Positions 35,727-42,944 of a stretch of DNA of 64,000 nucleotides are shown here, piece by piece. The first letter of the stretch is position 1; every line of letters starts with the position of its first letter. Under the pieces are notes generated by a model that saw only the letters and a list, made by a program, of their open reading frames with translations, made no database searches and was not told the origin of the DNA. This DNA is from Bacteroidota bacterium (lineage in GTDB: Bacteria; Bacteroidota; Bacteroidia; Bacteroidales; UBA12077). A program made the translations under genes and the position numbers. The stretch spans positions 340,266 through 404,265 of the forward strand of contig JAHLLG010000002.1 of assembly GCA_020444275.1 (NCBI GenBank), in the 5' to 3' direction.

Positions 35727-38021
35727 CTATTTTTTCTTTTTAAAAAATACTTTTGAATAGTTCAGGATAACCAGCAGAATGGTAAGTGTTCCTAAAAATG
35801 AGGTAAACATGTTCAATGATATCAGTGCTCCTAATTCTCTATTAGGAGGAAATACAGAGAACAACAATACCATAAATCCTGCAATGACTACAATAGCGTT
35901 AAATGAAATGGCACGTCCTGAATGATACATGGTATACTGTGCTGTTTTAAGTGGGTTAAAACCTTTGCTTACGTTCAGCCTATATTGTTCTACAAAATGC
36001 ACTGCATAGTCAATTCCGATACCTATAGCTATACTTGATAAGAGGGCTGTTGTTGTGCTCAATGGAATGTTTAAAGCTCCCATTAATCCAAAACTTATGA
36101 ATGCTGTAAGTATTAAAGGTACTGTTGCAGCCAAACCAACGATTATTTTTCTAAACATGATAGAAAGCAGTACCATTACAATCAGTAATGAGAGGATAAG
36201 GCTTGAAATTTGGCCTTCAAGTATTAGGTCTGTAAAAACTAATGCTTTGTAGCCAGATCCGGCATAGTTTACATCTACACCTAATTCGTTGAATCTGTCT
36301 TCATACTGCTCAATAATCTTTATAGCGGATCGAATGGATTTTGAGTCATCACTTTTTAGTTGAATGTTAACATTCAGCTTAGAATAATCGTAGTTAACAA
36401 CCTTCCAGAGGTTATCCGGATCTCCAGACATCTCGTAGAGCAATAAGTATTGAGCATTTAGGTCTTTCGAATTTGGAATGGTATTATAATCTTCACGGTC
36501 GGCATGCATTACCTTATTCATTCTGCGCAAATAATCAGCAAGAGAAAATGAATCACCAACTACATCCAGACTATCTTCTATGTTTTTTTGAAGTAAATCA
36601 ACCAATCGAAGTGTTTCTGGATCTTTGAACTGATCTTTTTGTTTAGCTTCCAGTATTAAATTGATATTGGAAGTACCTCCAAACTTTTCATTGATAAAGG
36701 CATCTGTTAATACAATCTCACTATCTTTTTCGAATTTGTCCAGAAAACTGGAGTTAATCCAGATCTTTTGCATACCCACTATTGAAATGAGTATAATAAA
36801 TACTGTAATATAAACCGATACAATCTTATGCCTTAGAAGAAATGCAGCAATTCGATAAGCAAAATTATCGTTTGATTCTTTTGACTCTTTAATGCTTTTT
36901 GACGCTTTAGGTAAACCAAAGATCATTAAACCAGCCGGAATGAATACCAAAGAAAATAACATAGCGCCCATAACTCCGAATGCTGTAAATAATCCAAAAT
37001 ATTTAATCGGATAGACCTGCGAAGTTAAAAGAGACACAAAACCAACCGCTGTGGTTATAGAGGTCATGATAACCGGCGAAGCCATGTGATTAATCATGTT
37101 CTTAATTGCATCCTTTTTGCTAACTCCCGGATTCTGACTAATATGCAATTGCAAGTGATTGAACAGGTGTATTCCATCAGCAACACCAATAGCAATTAAC
37201 ATCACAGGAATCATGGTAGATACTGAATAGATGGGAATATTTAACCAGGCCATTAACCCAAAAGTCCAAAGCGTACTTATGATTACCACAAAGAAAGTTA
37301 ATAAGGTACCTTTCACACTTCGTAGTAATAAAAACAATACAATGAGTATAACTACGATTACTATTGGAACCATTTTTTGCATGTCTTTCGGTGCTAAGTA
37401 GGCAAGGGTTCCTTCAACGATCGGTGTTCCTGCCACATATAATGTGTGTTCATCATCTTCGTATGAATGACTGATATCAAGAATTCTTTGGTAGAACTCT
37501 TGCGAAAAAACATCATCATGAATATTGGCGACAACTAGTGTTACGGTTTCATCGTCAGAGACTAACCGAAGATCAACCATTTCATTTGACCTAACATTTT
37601 CGGCTAATAGATAAATTTTTTCATTTGATTTAGGTGTTTTTTTATAAAAAGCTTTAACGTCCAAACCTTCCTCTGTACCTACAATATTATCGGCAGTGTA
37701 GAGAGAAGTAACATCGTCTTTTTCTATTTCTGGAAGCTTTTGAAGCTCCTTAGTCAGGTCTTTGACTTTTTTTAATGTGTTACTATTATAAACACCTTCT
37801 TTATTCTCAATAGCGATAATAATACCATCTTTAATATTAAAAATATCTTCAGCTTCGTCGCTATAGATAAATGCCGGATGATTTTTTGGCATGTATTCGT
37901 CCAAATCTGTTTCCATGGTTGTATTTGTTTTCATCCAGTAAAAAGTAAATACCGATATAAGCACGATTAAAATCATGGATAGCCAACTATAATTTAATAG
38001 CCAATTTAAAATTCGTTTCAT
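35727..38021 (-). CDS. RND-superfamily (MMPL-type) inner-membrane lipid exporter
   Basis: A 764-residue transporter with the two-fold architecture of MMPL/HpnN-like RND proteins. Helix 1 is followed by a periplasmic domain (about residues 35-205), then five helices (GVADGIHLFNHL and a sterol-sensing-like region). Helix 7, a second periplasmic domain (about 415-600) and five further helices (SIAIGIGIDYAVHFVEQYR) complete it. The aspartates in GVADGIH and GIGIDYAVH are in the positions that carry protons in this superfamily. Its length of about 760 fits lipid exporters rather than drug pumps (over 1000). It lies 53 bases after its tetR gene, with a second copy of the palindrome in the gap, and is followed by the LolA-like gene. 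Confidence 0.9.
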   Translation of the reverse strand: MKRILNWLLNYSWLSMILIVLISVFTFYWMKTNTTMETDLDEYMPKNHPAFIYSDEAEDIFNIKDGIIIAIENKEGVYNSNTLKKVKDLTKELQKLPEIEKDDVTSLYTADNIVGTEEGLDVKAFYKKTPKSNEKIYLLAENVRSNEMVDLRLVSDDETVTLVVANIHDDVFSQEFYQRILDISHSYEDDEHTLYVAGTPIVEGTLAYLAPKDMQKMVPIVIVVILIVLFLLLRSVKGTLLTFFVVIISTLWTFGLMAWLNIPIYSVSTMIPVMLIAIGVADGIHLFNHLQLHISQNPGVSKKDAIKNMINHMASPVIMTSITTAVGFVSLLTSQVYPIKYFGLFTAFGVMGAMLFSLVFIPAGLMIFGLPKASKSIKESKESNDNFAYRIAAFLLRHKIVSVYITVFIILISIVGMQKIWINSSFLDKFEKDSEIVLTDAFINEKFGGTSNINLILEAKQKDQFKDPETLRLVDLLQKNIEDSLDVVGDSFSLADYLRRMNKVMHADREDYNTIPNSKDLNAQYLLLYEMSGDPDNLWKVVNYDYSKLNVNIQLKSDDSKSIRSAIKIIEQYEDRFNELGVDVNYAGSGYKALVFTDLILEGQISSLILSLLIVMVLLSIMFRKIIVGLAATVPLILTAFISFGLMGALNIPLSTTTALLSSIAIGIGIDYAVHFVEQYRLNVSKGFNPLKTAQYTMYHSGRAISFNAIVVIAGFMVLLFSVFPPNRELGALISLNMFTSFLGTLTILLVILNYSKVFFKKKK

Positions 38022-38034
38022 TGTTTTTTTTATT

Positions 38035-38056
38035 TAAGTTAGTTAATATTCACTTA
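38035..38056. promoter_or_regulatory. Second TetR operator-like palindrome, before the RND gene
   Basis: TAAGT (38035-38039) and ACTTA (38052-38056) with 12 bases between. The flanking TTAG and TATTCACTTAC match the operator upstream of tetR, except for a four-base insertion in the spacer. It lies in the short gap between tetR and the RND exporter gene. Confidence 0.5.
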
Positions 38057-38074
38057 CGTCATATATAAAAAAAA

Positions 38075-38647
38075 TTACTGTTTGATCAGATCAAAAAAAT
38101 TGATTAATAAATCTTCTCCTCTTAACAAAAGGTTGTCTTTTGACTTATTGTTACGCCAGTCTTTTACTAATAATCTCATGGCACCAGAAATGTAAAATGT
38201 GAGATATTCGCTGCTGATATCATCTCTAAACAGTTTATTTGTTTGTCCTTCCTTGATAATATTATCAATGTATTCCTGGTTATTCTTCATAATTGTGTTA
38301 ACAAGTCCGGTTAATTTTTCATCATTTTGAAAAATCTCTTCTGAAAATATAACCGCTACAATAGATGGTCTTTGTTGAAATACTGTTAACATTTTACTAA
38401 AAAAATCGACAATTTTTTCCTTAGGATTCATTTCACTATCAGTTTTAAAGAAATTGATACTTTCTTGTTCGAAAGACTTTAGGATAGCCAATAAGATGTT
38501 GGTTTTACTATCAAAATGTCTATAGATTGCAGCTTCAGAAATGCCTATTTCCTTGGATAGGTTTTTTATGGTTAAACCTTGTATTCCTTTACTTGCAATT
38601 ATTTCTACCGAAGCTGTTAATATTTCAATTTGTCTATCTGAAAACAT
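38075..38647 (-). CDS. TetR-family repressor, first gene of the lipid-export cluster
   Basis: A 190-residue TetR protein with a canonical DNA-binding domain (IIASKGIQGLTIKNLSKEIG, ISEAAIYRHFDSKTNIL, about residues 14-58) and a helical C-terminal sensor domain. It heads the minus-strand cluster. A consensus promoter lies just upstream, with a 20-bp palindrome directly abutting its -7 box, so autorepression is very likely. A second version of the palindrome precedes the RND exporter. The effector is unknown; by context a fatty acid, phospholipid derivative or other hydrophobic compound is likely. Confidence 0.92.
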   Translation of the reverse strand: MFSDRQIEILTASVEIIASKGIQGLTIKNLSKEIGISEAAIYRHFDSKTNILLAILKSFEQESINFFKTDSEMNPKEKIVDFFSKMLTVFQQRPSIVAVIFSEEIFQNDEKLTGLVNTIMKNNQEYIDNIIKEGQTNKLFRDDISSEYLTFYISGAMRLLVKDWRNNKSKDNLLLRGEDLLINFFDLIKQ

Positions 38648-38654
38648 AATTATG

Positions 38655-38674
38655 TAAGTTAGTATTCACTTACA
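38655..38674. promoter_or_regulatory. TetR operator palindrome
   Basis: GTAAGT (38655-38660), 8 spacer bases, ACTTAC (38669-38674): a perfect 6+6 inverted repeat. Its right end touches the -7 box of the tetR promoter, and it lies between that box and the start codon, the standard position for self-repression. Confidence 0.7.
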
Positions 38675-38704
38675 AAGATAAGATGAGATTTTTTATTTGT
38701 CAAA
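38674..38704 (-). promoter_or_regulatory. Promoter of the tetR - RND cluster
   Basis: On the minus strand, TTG (38702-38704), 20 bases, then TATCTTTG (38674-38681). This is an exact Bacteroidota-type -33/-7 pair, 27 bases from the tetR start codon. Confidence 0.75.
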
Positions 38705-38873
38705 TTTTTTTTGACTTTTTTTTAATATGTAATTGTAAGTAACAGAAAATCAGCAATAAAAATTTAACCATTTGGTTAGTTATTTATAAAATTTATCATT
38801 ATTCAAATTTTAATTATATAAATTAGGAAAAAAGGTACTATTATGCTTGATTTGTAAAATTGAATTTTTAAAT

Positions 38874-40403
38874 ATGAAACCACAAAAGAATAAAAGTAAA
38901 AACTTAAAGAGATATCATAGGTGGCCAGGATTAATAATTTCCATTATTTTAATTTATTATGCTATTACAGGAATCTTAATGAATCACCGGGAGATTATTT
39001 CTAGTATTAATATTAGTAGGACACTCTTACCAGAAAATTATAAATATAACAACTGGAATCAATCATCATTAAAAGGAAGTCTTAAGATTTCGAGAGATAG
39101 TTTATTGTTGTTTGGCAATATTGGAGTTTGGCTTACAGATTCTACGTACAATTATTTTACTGATTTTAACCGTGGATTTCCAAATGGGATGGATAATCGA
39201 AAAATATTTGATCTGCATTTAACCGAGAATAACAATTTATATGCTGCTACATTATTTGGATTGTACTGTTTCGATTGGGAAGGAGAACGATGGCAGAAGA
39301 TAAAACTTGATGTAAAGATAAAACGTTTTGTTGCTGTAATTAGTAGAAACGATAGTGTAATTGCAATGAACCGTTCATGCCTATTTATGGGAGTTGATGC
39401 AGGTAGCCAAACAAATTTTGAAAAAATAGAACTAAAAGCCCCTCTGGGATATAAAAAGGATGTTGGGCTGTTCGAGACTATATGGCAAATACATTCGGGT
39501 GAGATTTTTGGTCTTCCGGGTAAATTGTTTGTTGATTTTTTAGGAGTTCTGGTTTTTATTCTTTCGGTATCGGGTATAATCTATTTCTTTTTCCCTGGAA
39601 TCATAAAAAGGCGTAAAAGGAAAGAAAAGAAAGTAGATAAATTGGTTTCAACAAATAAGTTGTACTTTAAATGGCATAATAAAATTGGATCATGGTTTTT
39701 CATATTTTTTATTATTCTTGCCTTAACAGGGATGTTTTTGCGTCCTCCATTATTAATACCAATAGCTAATTCAAGAATTCCAGCCATTAAATTCACACAT
39801 TTAGATCAGCCTAATCCCTGGTATGATGATTTAAGAGGTATATTATACGATAAAGAAAAAGACCTATTTGTTTTAGCAGGATATAATGGATTATATGAAT
39901 TGAAGACCTTGACATCTACTCCGATTTTATATCAGTCCCAACCACCGGTTAGCGTTATGGGCATAAATGTACTGGAAAAGTATGATGAAAAAAGTTACCT
40001 GATTGGTTCGTTCAGTGGTTTATTTTTATGGAATCCCAATAGTTGTATGATATATAATTTTATAACCGGAAAACCTTATCAAGGATCATCAGGAGGGCAG
40101 CCTTTTGGTGCGTATGCAATAGCAGGAATGATAAAAACTAACGATCTATATATAATTGATTATGATAAGGGAGTTTTAGCATTACGCAATTCACAATCAT
40201 TTCCTAAAATGCCTGAAAATATTATCGAAAATTCACCTATATCGTTATGGAACTTTGCATTAGAAGTGCATACAGGAAGAATATTCAGTTTTGTCTTGAG
40301 TTATTTTTATATTTTGATTGTACCATTATCTGGAATAGTTTCAATAGTGGTTATTATAAGTGGATATCTTATTTGGAGAAGGAGAAAAAGAACAAAGAAA
40401 TAA
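38874..40403 (+). CDS. PepSY-associated multi-helix membrane protein
   Basis: A 509-residue inner-membrane protein with the PepSY-TM layout. The first helix follows RYHRWPGLIISIILIYYAITG, then come a large extracytoplasmic domain, a helix pair around FLGVLVFILSVSGIIYFFFP and KWHNKIGSWFFIFFIILAL, a second outer domain, and a final helix before RRRKRTKK. Paired histidines in YHRWPG and WHNKIGS resemble those of PepSY-associated iron-reductase-like proteins. I chose the ATG at 38874; the in-frame TTG at 38847 adds nine unlikely residues. It is divergent from tetR. It may handle iron or electron transfer, but the role is not established. Confidence 0.75.
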   Translation: MKPQKNKSKNLKRYHRWPGLIISIILIYYAITGILMNHREIISSINISRTLLPENYKYNNWNQSSLKGSLKISRDSLLLFGNIGVWLTDSTYNYFTDFNRGFPNGMDNRKIFDLHLTENNNLYAATLFGLYCFDWEGERWQKIKLDVKIKRFVAVISRNDSVIAMNRSCLFMGVDAGSQTNFEKIELKAPLGYKKDVGLFETIWQIHSGEIFGLPGKLFVDFLGVLVFILSVSGIIYFFFPGIIKRRKRKEKKVDKLVSTNKLYFKWHNKIGSWFFIFFIILALTGMFLRPPLLIPIANSRIPAIKFTHLDQPNPWYDDLRGILYDKEKDLFVLAGYNGLYELKTLTSTPILYQSQPPVSVMGINVLEKYDEKSYLIGSFSGLFLWNPNSCMIYNFITGKPYQGSSGGQPFGAYAIAGMIKTNDLYIIDYDKGVLALRNSQSFPKMPENIIENSPISLWNFALEVHTGRIFSFVLSYFYILIVPLSGIVSIVVIISGYLIWRRRKRTKK

Positions 40404-40476
40404 ACCTTTTAAACTTATTTATATGAACTGCGATATTTAAAAGTTAAATTCTTTAAGACAGAAATCATAAACATTC

Positions 40477-40716
40477 TTAAGATATAAAAGGTTCTCTCAA
40501 GTATAAGCTGATCCTTATATGAAACGATTTGTCATAAGATTCAAATGCTTTATATTTATCTGAACATACAGTGCAAGTAATAATTTTAGCAGGACATCTG
40601 TATTTTGTAGGTGGTTCAAAATCAAGATTATGTCTGTTTAAATGATTATTCAAATAACCGGTACAACCGGTATATGTGGTTCTATCTGAACATCTTAGAA
40701 TATTAACATAATGAGT
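40477..40716 (-). pseudogene. Decayed GIY-YIG endonuclease
   Basis: A minus-strand reading without a start codon gives THYVNILRCSDRTTYTG, then NNHLNRHN, PPTKYRCPAKI and SDKYKAFE, ending at a TAA (40477-40479). This follows the common small GIY-YIG proteins of Bacteroidota (YVYILKCSDGTTYTG, RLNRHN, PATKxRxPVKL, DKYKAxxFExYLK). The initiator Met is lost, the catalytic arginine position reads His, and the FExYLKSGSGRAF end is replaced by unrelated residues. It is a remnant, not a working gene. Confidence 0.7.
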
Positions 40717-40733
40717 TGATTTTTCAGAAGGCT

Positions 40734-40859
40734 GTCTGTTACAAGACTTCTGATTAATTGCTCTAAAGCGGTTCTGTAAGTATGTTCGCTGGAAATTCCT
40801 GTTTTGAATCTTTTGTTAATAGTTTCAATATATAATTGAGTATTTATAAGGGTTAATTT
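40734..40859 (-). pseudogene. N-terminal scrap of a type IIG restriction-methylase
   Basis: About 42 codons on the minus strand read LYIETINKRFKTG, ISSEHTYRTALEQL, IRSLVTD. This is the typical N-terminus of Eco57I-like type IIG proteins of this phylum (Y..I..RFKTG..TEHTYR..L..LL). A TGA precedes it, there is no start codon, and similarity stops at a junction with the GIY-YIG remnant. It points to loss of a restriction system at this site. Confidence 0.55.
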
Positions 40860-40871
40860 TCAAGGTAATTT

Positions 40872-41888
40872 TTATTTATTTAAATAATTTCTTCTTGTAT
40901 TGTAATGCAGTAAGTATGCTCTTTTCGTTTTATCATCTAAAAATGAATGATTAATCAATTCTTCTACCTTTGGTTGTTTCTCAAGAAATGGAGCTAGTAT
41001 TTTATCTATTCTACTTTCTTTAATTTCCATTCGTTTGGCTAATTCTTTAAAATCTTCCACATTCGCATGGTTATTTATTTTATATGCACCCGATTTGAAA
41101 TCATCTTTAAATAAACCATGGTCCAAAGCAAAATCTGTGTCGTCCACATGGATTCTGGTATTTATTAGGTCATATGCTGGACTTAATAAATAATCACCAT
41201 TAGGCGATTCCAACAATGAAAAGTTCTTTAAATGTGCATCACCATTAGAAAACAGGTAATTAAATATGATTAAAGTAAAAAGTTTTTCCGCTTCAACCAG
41301 GTAAGCTGGCACATATTTTTTAAGCAGTTCAAAAACTTCCTCATAGCTGTAATTATATTTAAAATCAGTACCTGCATTTTCTTCTGTTTTTCCTGCTAAT
41401 GAAGCAAAATCTTCTTTTCCCCACTTGACCCGATAGCTATTGGGATCGTCTTTCATATCAAATCTTTTAGTTATATAGGCAGGTTTACCATCCTTAAAAA
41501 AGATTAATGCGTTTTCAGCAGTATAAATGCCATAAACCTGTTGTGCAATTTGCATGGTTAAATGTTCATTAGCTGGTACCTGGTCAACCTTTTTTAAGTC
41601 TCTTGGAATAGGTTTTAATATATAATTTCCCTGTTCTCCTTGTTCTGTAAGTCGTAACTTATTTTTATCTAATATAACTGACATCTTTTCCTGAACACCT
41701 GATATTGATATTCGCTTTCGATTATCGACAAACTTACTATCATCTTCTTCATCTGTTTGCGGAGAATTATATGGTAAAATATGGCTTACTGATTTTCCGT
41801 TAAAAACCCTGCGTAAACAAGTTCTGCTATAGGTATTATTACCTTTAGCTAATGTTCCCGGACAATATTTTATTTCATCTAACTTCAT
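40872..41888 (-). CDS. hipT: HipT toxin kinase of a HipBST toxin-antitoxin system
   Basis: A 338-residue HipA-like serine/threonine kinase without the N-terminal subdomain, which is encoded separately as hipS. The Gly-rich loop reads RISISGVQEKMS with the S-I-S autophosphorylation motif (Ser61, Ser63) known from HipT. The catalytic loop is NGDAHLKNFSLL (Asp217, Asn222) and the metal-binding motif is SPAYDLINT (Asp240). The length is close to that of characterised HipT. HipA-type kinases inactivate aminoacyl-tRNA synthetases and halt growth; the target here is unknown. The start codon overlaps the hipS stop region, as expected for a translationally coupled operon. Confidence 0.88.
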   Translation of the reverse strand: MKLDEIKYCPGTLAKGNNTYSRTCLRRVFNGKSVSHILPYNSPQTDEEDDSKFVDNRKRISISGVQEKMSVILDKNKLRLTEQGEQGNYILKPIPRDLKKVDQVPANEHLTMQIAQQVYGIYTAENALIFFKDGKPAYITKRFDMKDDPNSYRVKWGKEDFASLAGKTEENAGTDFKYNYSYEEVFELLKKYVPAYLVEAEKLFTLIIFNYLFSNGDAHLKNFSLLESPNGDYLLSPAYDLINTRIHVDDTDFALDHGLFKDDFKSGAYKINNHANVEDFKELAKRMEIKESRIDKILAPFLEKQPKVEELINHSFLDDKTKRAYLLHYNTRRNYLNK

Positions 41889-42214
41889 TATTCTTTATCA
41901 GGTTTGAATGTTATTGCTCCAACAGTATCGTATTTTGCTGTTTCCATAAGTAATCCGAAGTAATCCTTTTCATCAATTTTCAATTGCCTGCTTTGTAATT
42001 TTCTATTTACTCCTTCCGATAGCATATTAAAAAAGAATGGAAACAAAAAAGTCGATTTATATTCTTGTTGACTTTTAGGCAGGGTTAAACTAATTGCAGG
42101 TAAAGAATCATTAGAAAAATAAGAATCATTATACTTAAAAATATAGCTATTCTTATTCTCTTGAATTAATTCTCCTGCCAGTTCTTTATTTCTATATACT
42201 TTTACTTTTCGCAT
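41888..42214 (-). CDS. hipS: HipS small subunit (antitoxin of HipBST)
   Basis: A 108-residue protein equal to the N-terminal subdomain 1 of HipA. VKVYRNKELAGELIQ and YIFKYND open the fold, followed by LPAISLTLPKS and FPFFFNMLSEG, the counterpart of the LPPFFxNLLPEG motif of HipA. In the E. coli HipBST system this small protein, not HipB, neutralises the kinase. It overlaps hipT by one base and follows hipB after 5 bases. No tryptophan is present in the segment where the characterised HipS uses one to block the kinase, so the inhibitory contact may differ. Confidence 0.85.
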   Translation of the reverse strand: MRKVKVYRNKELAGELIQENKNSYIFKYNDSYFSNDSLPAISLTLPKSQQEYKSTFLFPFFFNMLSEGVNRKLQSRQLKIDEKDYFGLLMETAKYDTVGAITFKPDKE

Positions 42215-42219
42215 TTAAA

Positions 42220-42423
42220 CTATTTTTTAACTTCTAACTTAATCTCTAATCCAAGTATATTGGTAATTTGATCTAGCAATTTAATAGTAGGATTCGCATT
42301 ACCATTTTCTATTTTTTGCAATGTGCGATCGGTAATACCAGCCATCTCAGCAAGATGGATTTGTGTAATTCGTAGGTGTTTTCTACGCTCTTTTATTATT
42401 TGTCCTAATTCTTTTAGTTCCAT
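42220..42423 (-). CDS. hipB: HipB-like Xre-family DNA-binding protein
   Basis: A 67-residue protein consisting of one HTH_3 domain (LGQIIKERRKHLRITQIHLA, then GITDRTLQKIENGNANPTI). It represses the operon and, in classical systems, sequesters the toxin. It lacks any C-terminal extension. It is the first gene of hipB-hipS-hipT, and three palindromes stand upstream at 61-bp intervals, presumably its operators. Confidence 0.9.
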   Translation of the reverse strand: MELKELGQIIKERRKHLRITQIHLAEMAGITDRTLQKIENGNANPTIKLLDQITNILGLEIKLEVKK

Positions 42424-42475
42424 ATTTGTTATTTAGGTTGAAATTACAAAAAATTAATAATTTCACAAATCAAAA

Positions 42476-42489
42476 CGAATTATATTTCG
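42476..42489. promoter_or_regulatory. hip operator 1
   Basis: CGAATTATATTTCG, an imperfect palindrome 52 bases upstream of the hipB start codon. It is the first of three copies spaced exactly 61 bases apart. An ATGTAAAA at 42496 also recurs 61 bases on. Confidence 0.75.
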
Positions 42490-42536
42490 GTTTTTATGTA
42501 AAAATATGTCCTTTTATTTAAAAAAGCAACAAAAAG

Positions 42537-42550
42537 CGAATTATGTTTCG
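42537..42550. promoter_or_regulatory. hip operator 2
   Basis: CGAATTATGTTTCG, one central mismatch from operator 1, starting 61 bases after it. Confidence 0.75.
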
Positions 42551-42597
42551 TATACTATGTAAAATGAGTTCAAGTTTGTCTCGGAATTTAAAAAAAA

Positions 42598-42611
42598 CGA
42601 ATTATAATTCG
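42598..42611. promoter_or_regulatory. hip operator 3
   Basis: CGAATTATAATTCG, a perfect palindrome starting 61 bases after operator 2. Confidence 0.75.
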
Positions 42612-42702
42612 GGTTGGGTTGTATGTTTAGAGAGTGTTAAGCAAAAGAGTAAACATAACAACTTTACTCTTACTATACTATAATAAATCGACATAAAATA
42701 AA

Positions 42703-42727
42703 AAACCCCTTGATTTTCAAGGGGTTT
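42703..42727 (-). terminator. Intrinsic terminator of tRNA-Asp
   Basis: Perfect 11-bp stem AAACCCCTTGA / TCAAGGGGTTT (42703-42713 and 42717-42727) with a three-base loop. On the minus strand it is followed by TTTATTTTATG. It lies 10 bases past the tRNA 3' end and also shields hipBST from tRNA transcription. Confidence 0.9.
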
Positions 42728-42737
42728 ACTTTGTAGT

Positions 42738-42814
42738 TGGCGGTCTGGACGAGACTCGAACTCGCGACCCCATGCGTGACAGGCATGTATTCTAACCAAC
42801 TGAACTACCAGACC
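42738..42814 (-). tRNA. tRNA-Asp (GTC), CCA encoded
   Basis: The minus strand folds as a standard tRNA. The acceptor stem is GGTCTGG/CCAGACC, the D-loop segment is AGTTCAGTTGGTTAGAAT, the anticodon loop is CTGTCAC with anticodon GTC, the T-loop is GTTCGAG, the discriminator is G, and CCA is encoded at the 3' end. A promoter and a terminator are visible on either side. Confidence 0.97.
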
Positions 42815-42874
42815 ATTATTTTTGTAAGAACTTTTTGCTTGGATATCTGTGTATCCGTTTGTTTAATTGCGTTG

Positions 42875-42904
42875 CAAAAATAGATTAATATTTTTATCAT
42901 CCAA
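42875..42904 (-). promoter_or_regulatory. Promoter of tRNA-Asp
   Basis: On the minus strand, TTG (42902-42904), 19 bases, TATTTTTG (42875-42882): an exact match to the Bacteroidota promoter pattern. The leader before the tRNA contains a small hairpin, GGATA/TATCC (42841-42856). Confidence 0.65.
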
Positions 42905-42944
42905 AAGATTTGAGAAAAAAAATGCGAAAAAAATAAACTTTTTT

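Larger units (their letters stand above)
42424..42702. promoter_or_regulatory. Operator region of hipBST and spacer to tRNA-Asp
   Basis: About 280 bases without a gene. It holds three 14-bp palindromes (listed separately) and a further 9-bp inverted repeat, AAGAGTAAA (42645-42653) and TTTACTCTT (42663-42671). I could not find a clear TTG-N19/20-TAnnTTTG promoter for hipB, so the start point of transcription is uncertain. Confidence 0.5.

Noticed and set aside
42476..42611. Possible CRISPR-like array
   Set aside because: Only three 14-bp palindromic units; the intervening 47-base segments are not spacers of CRISPR size with full-length repeats, and there are no cas genes. Operator sites explain them better.
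42602..42799. 65-residue minus-strand reading frame
   Set aside because: It runs through most of tRNA-Asp and its terminator, so it cannot be a real gene.
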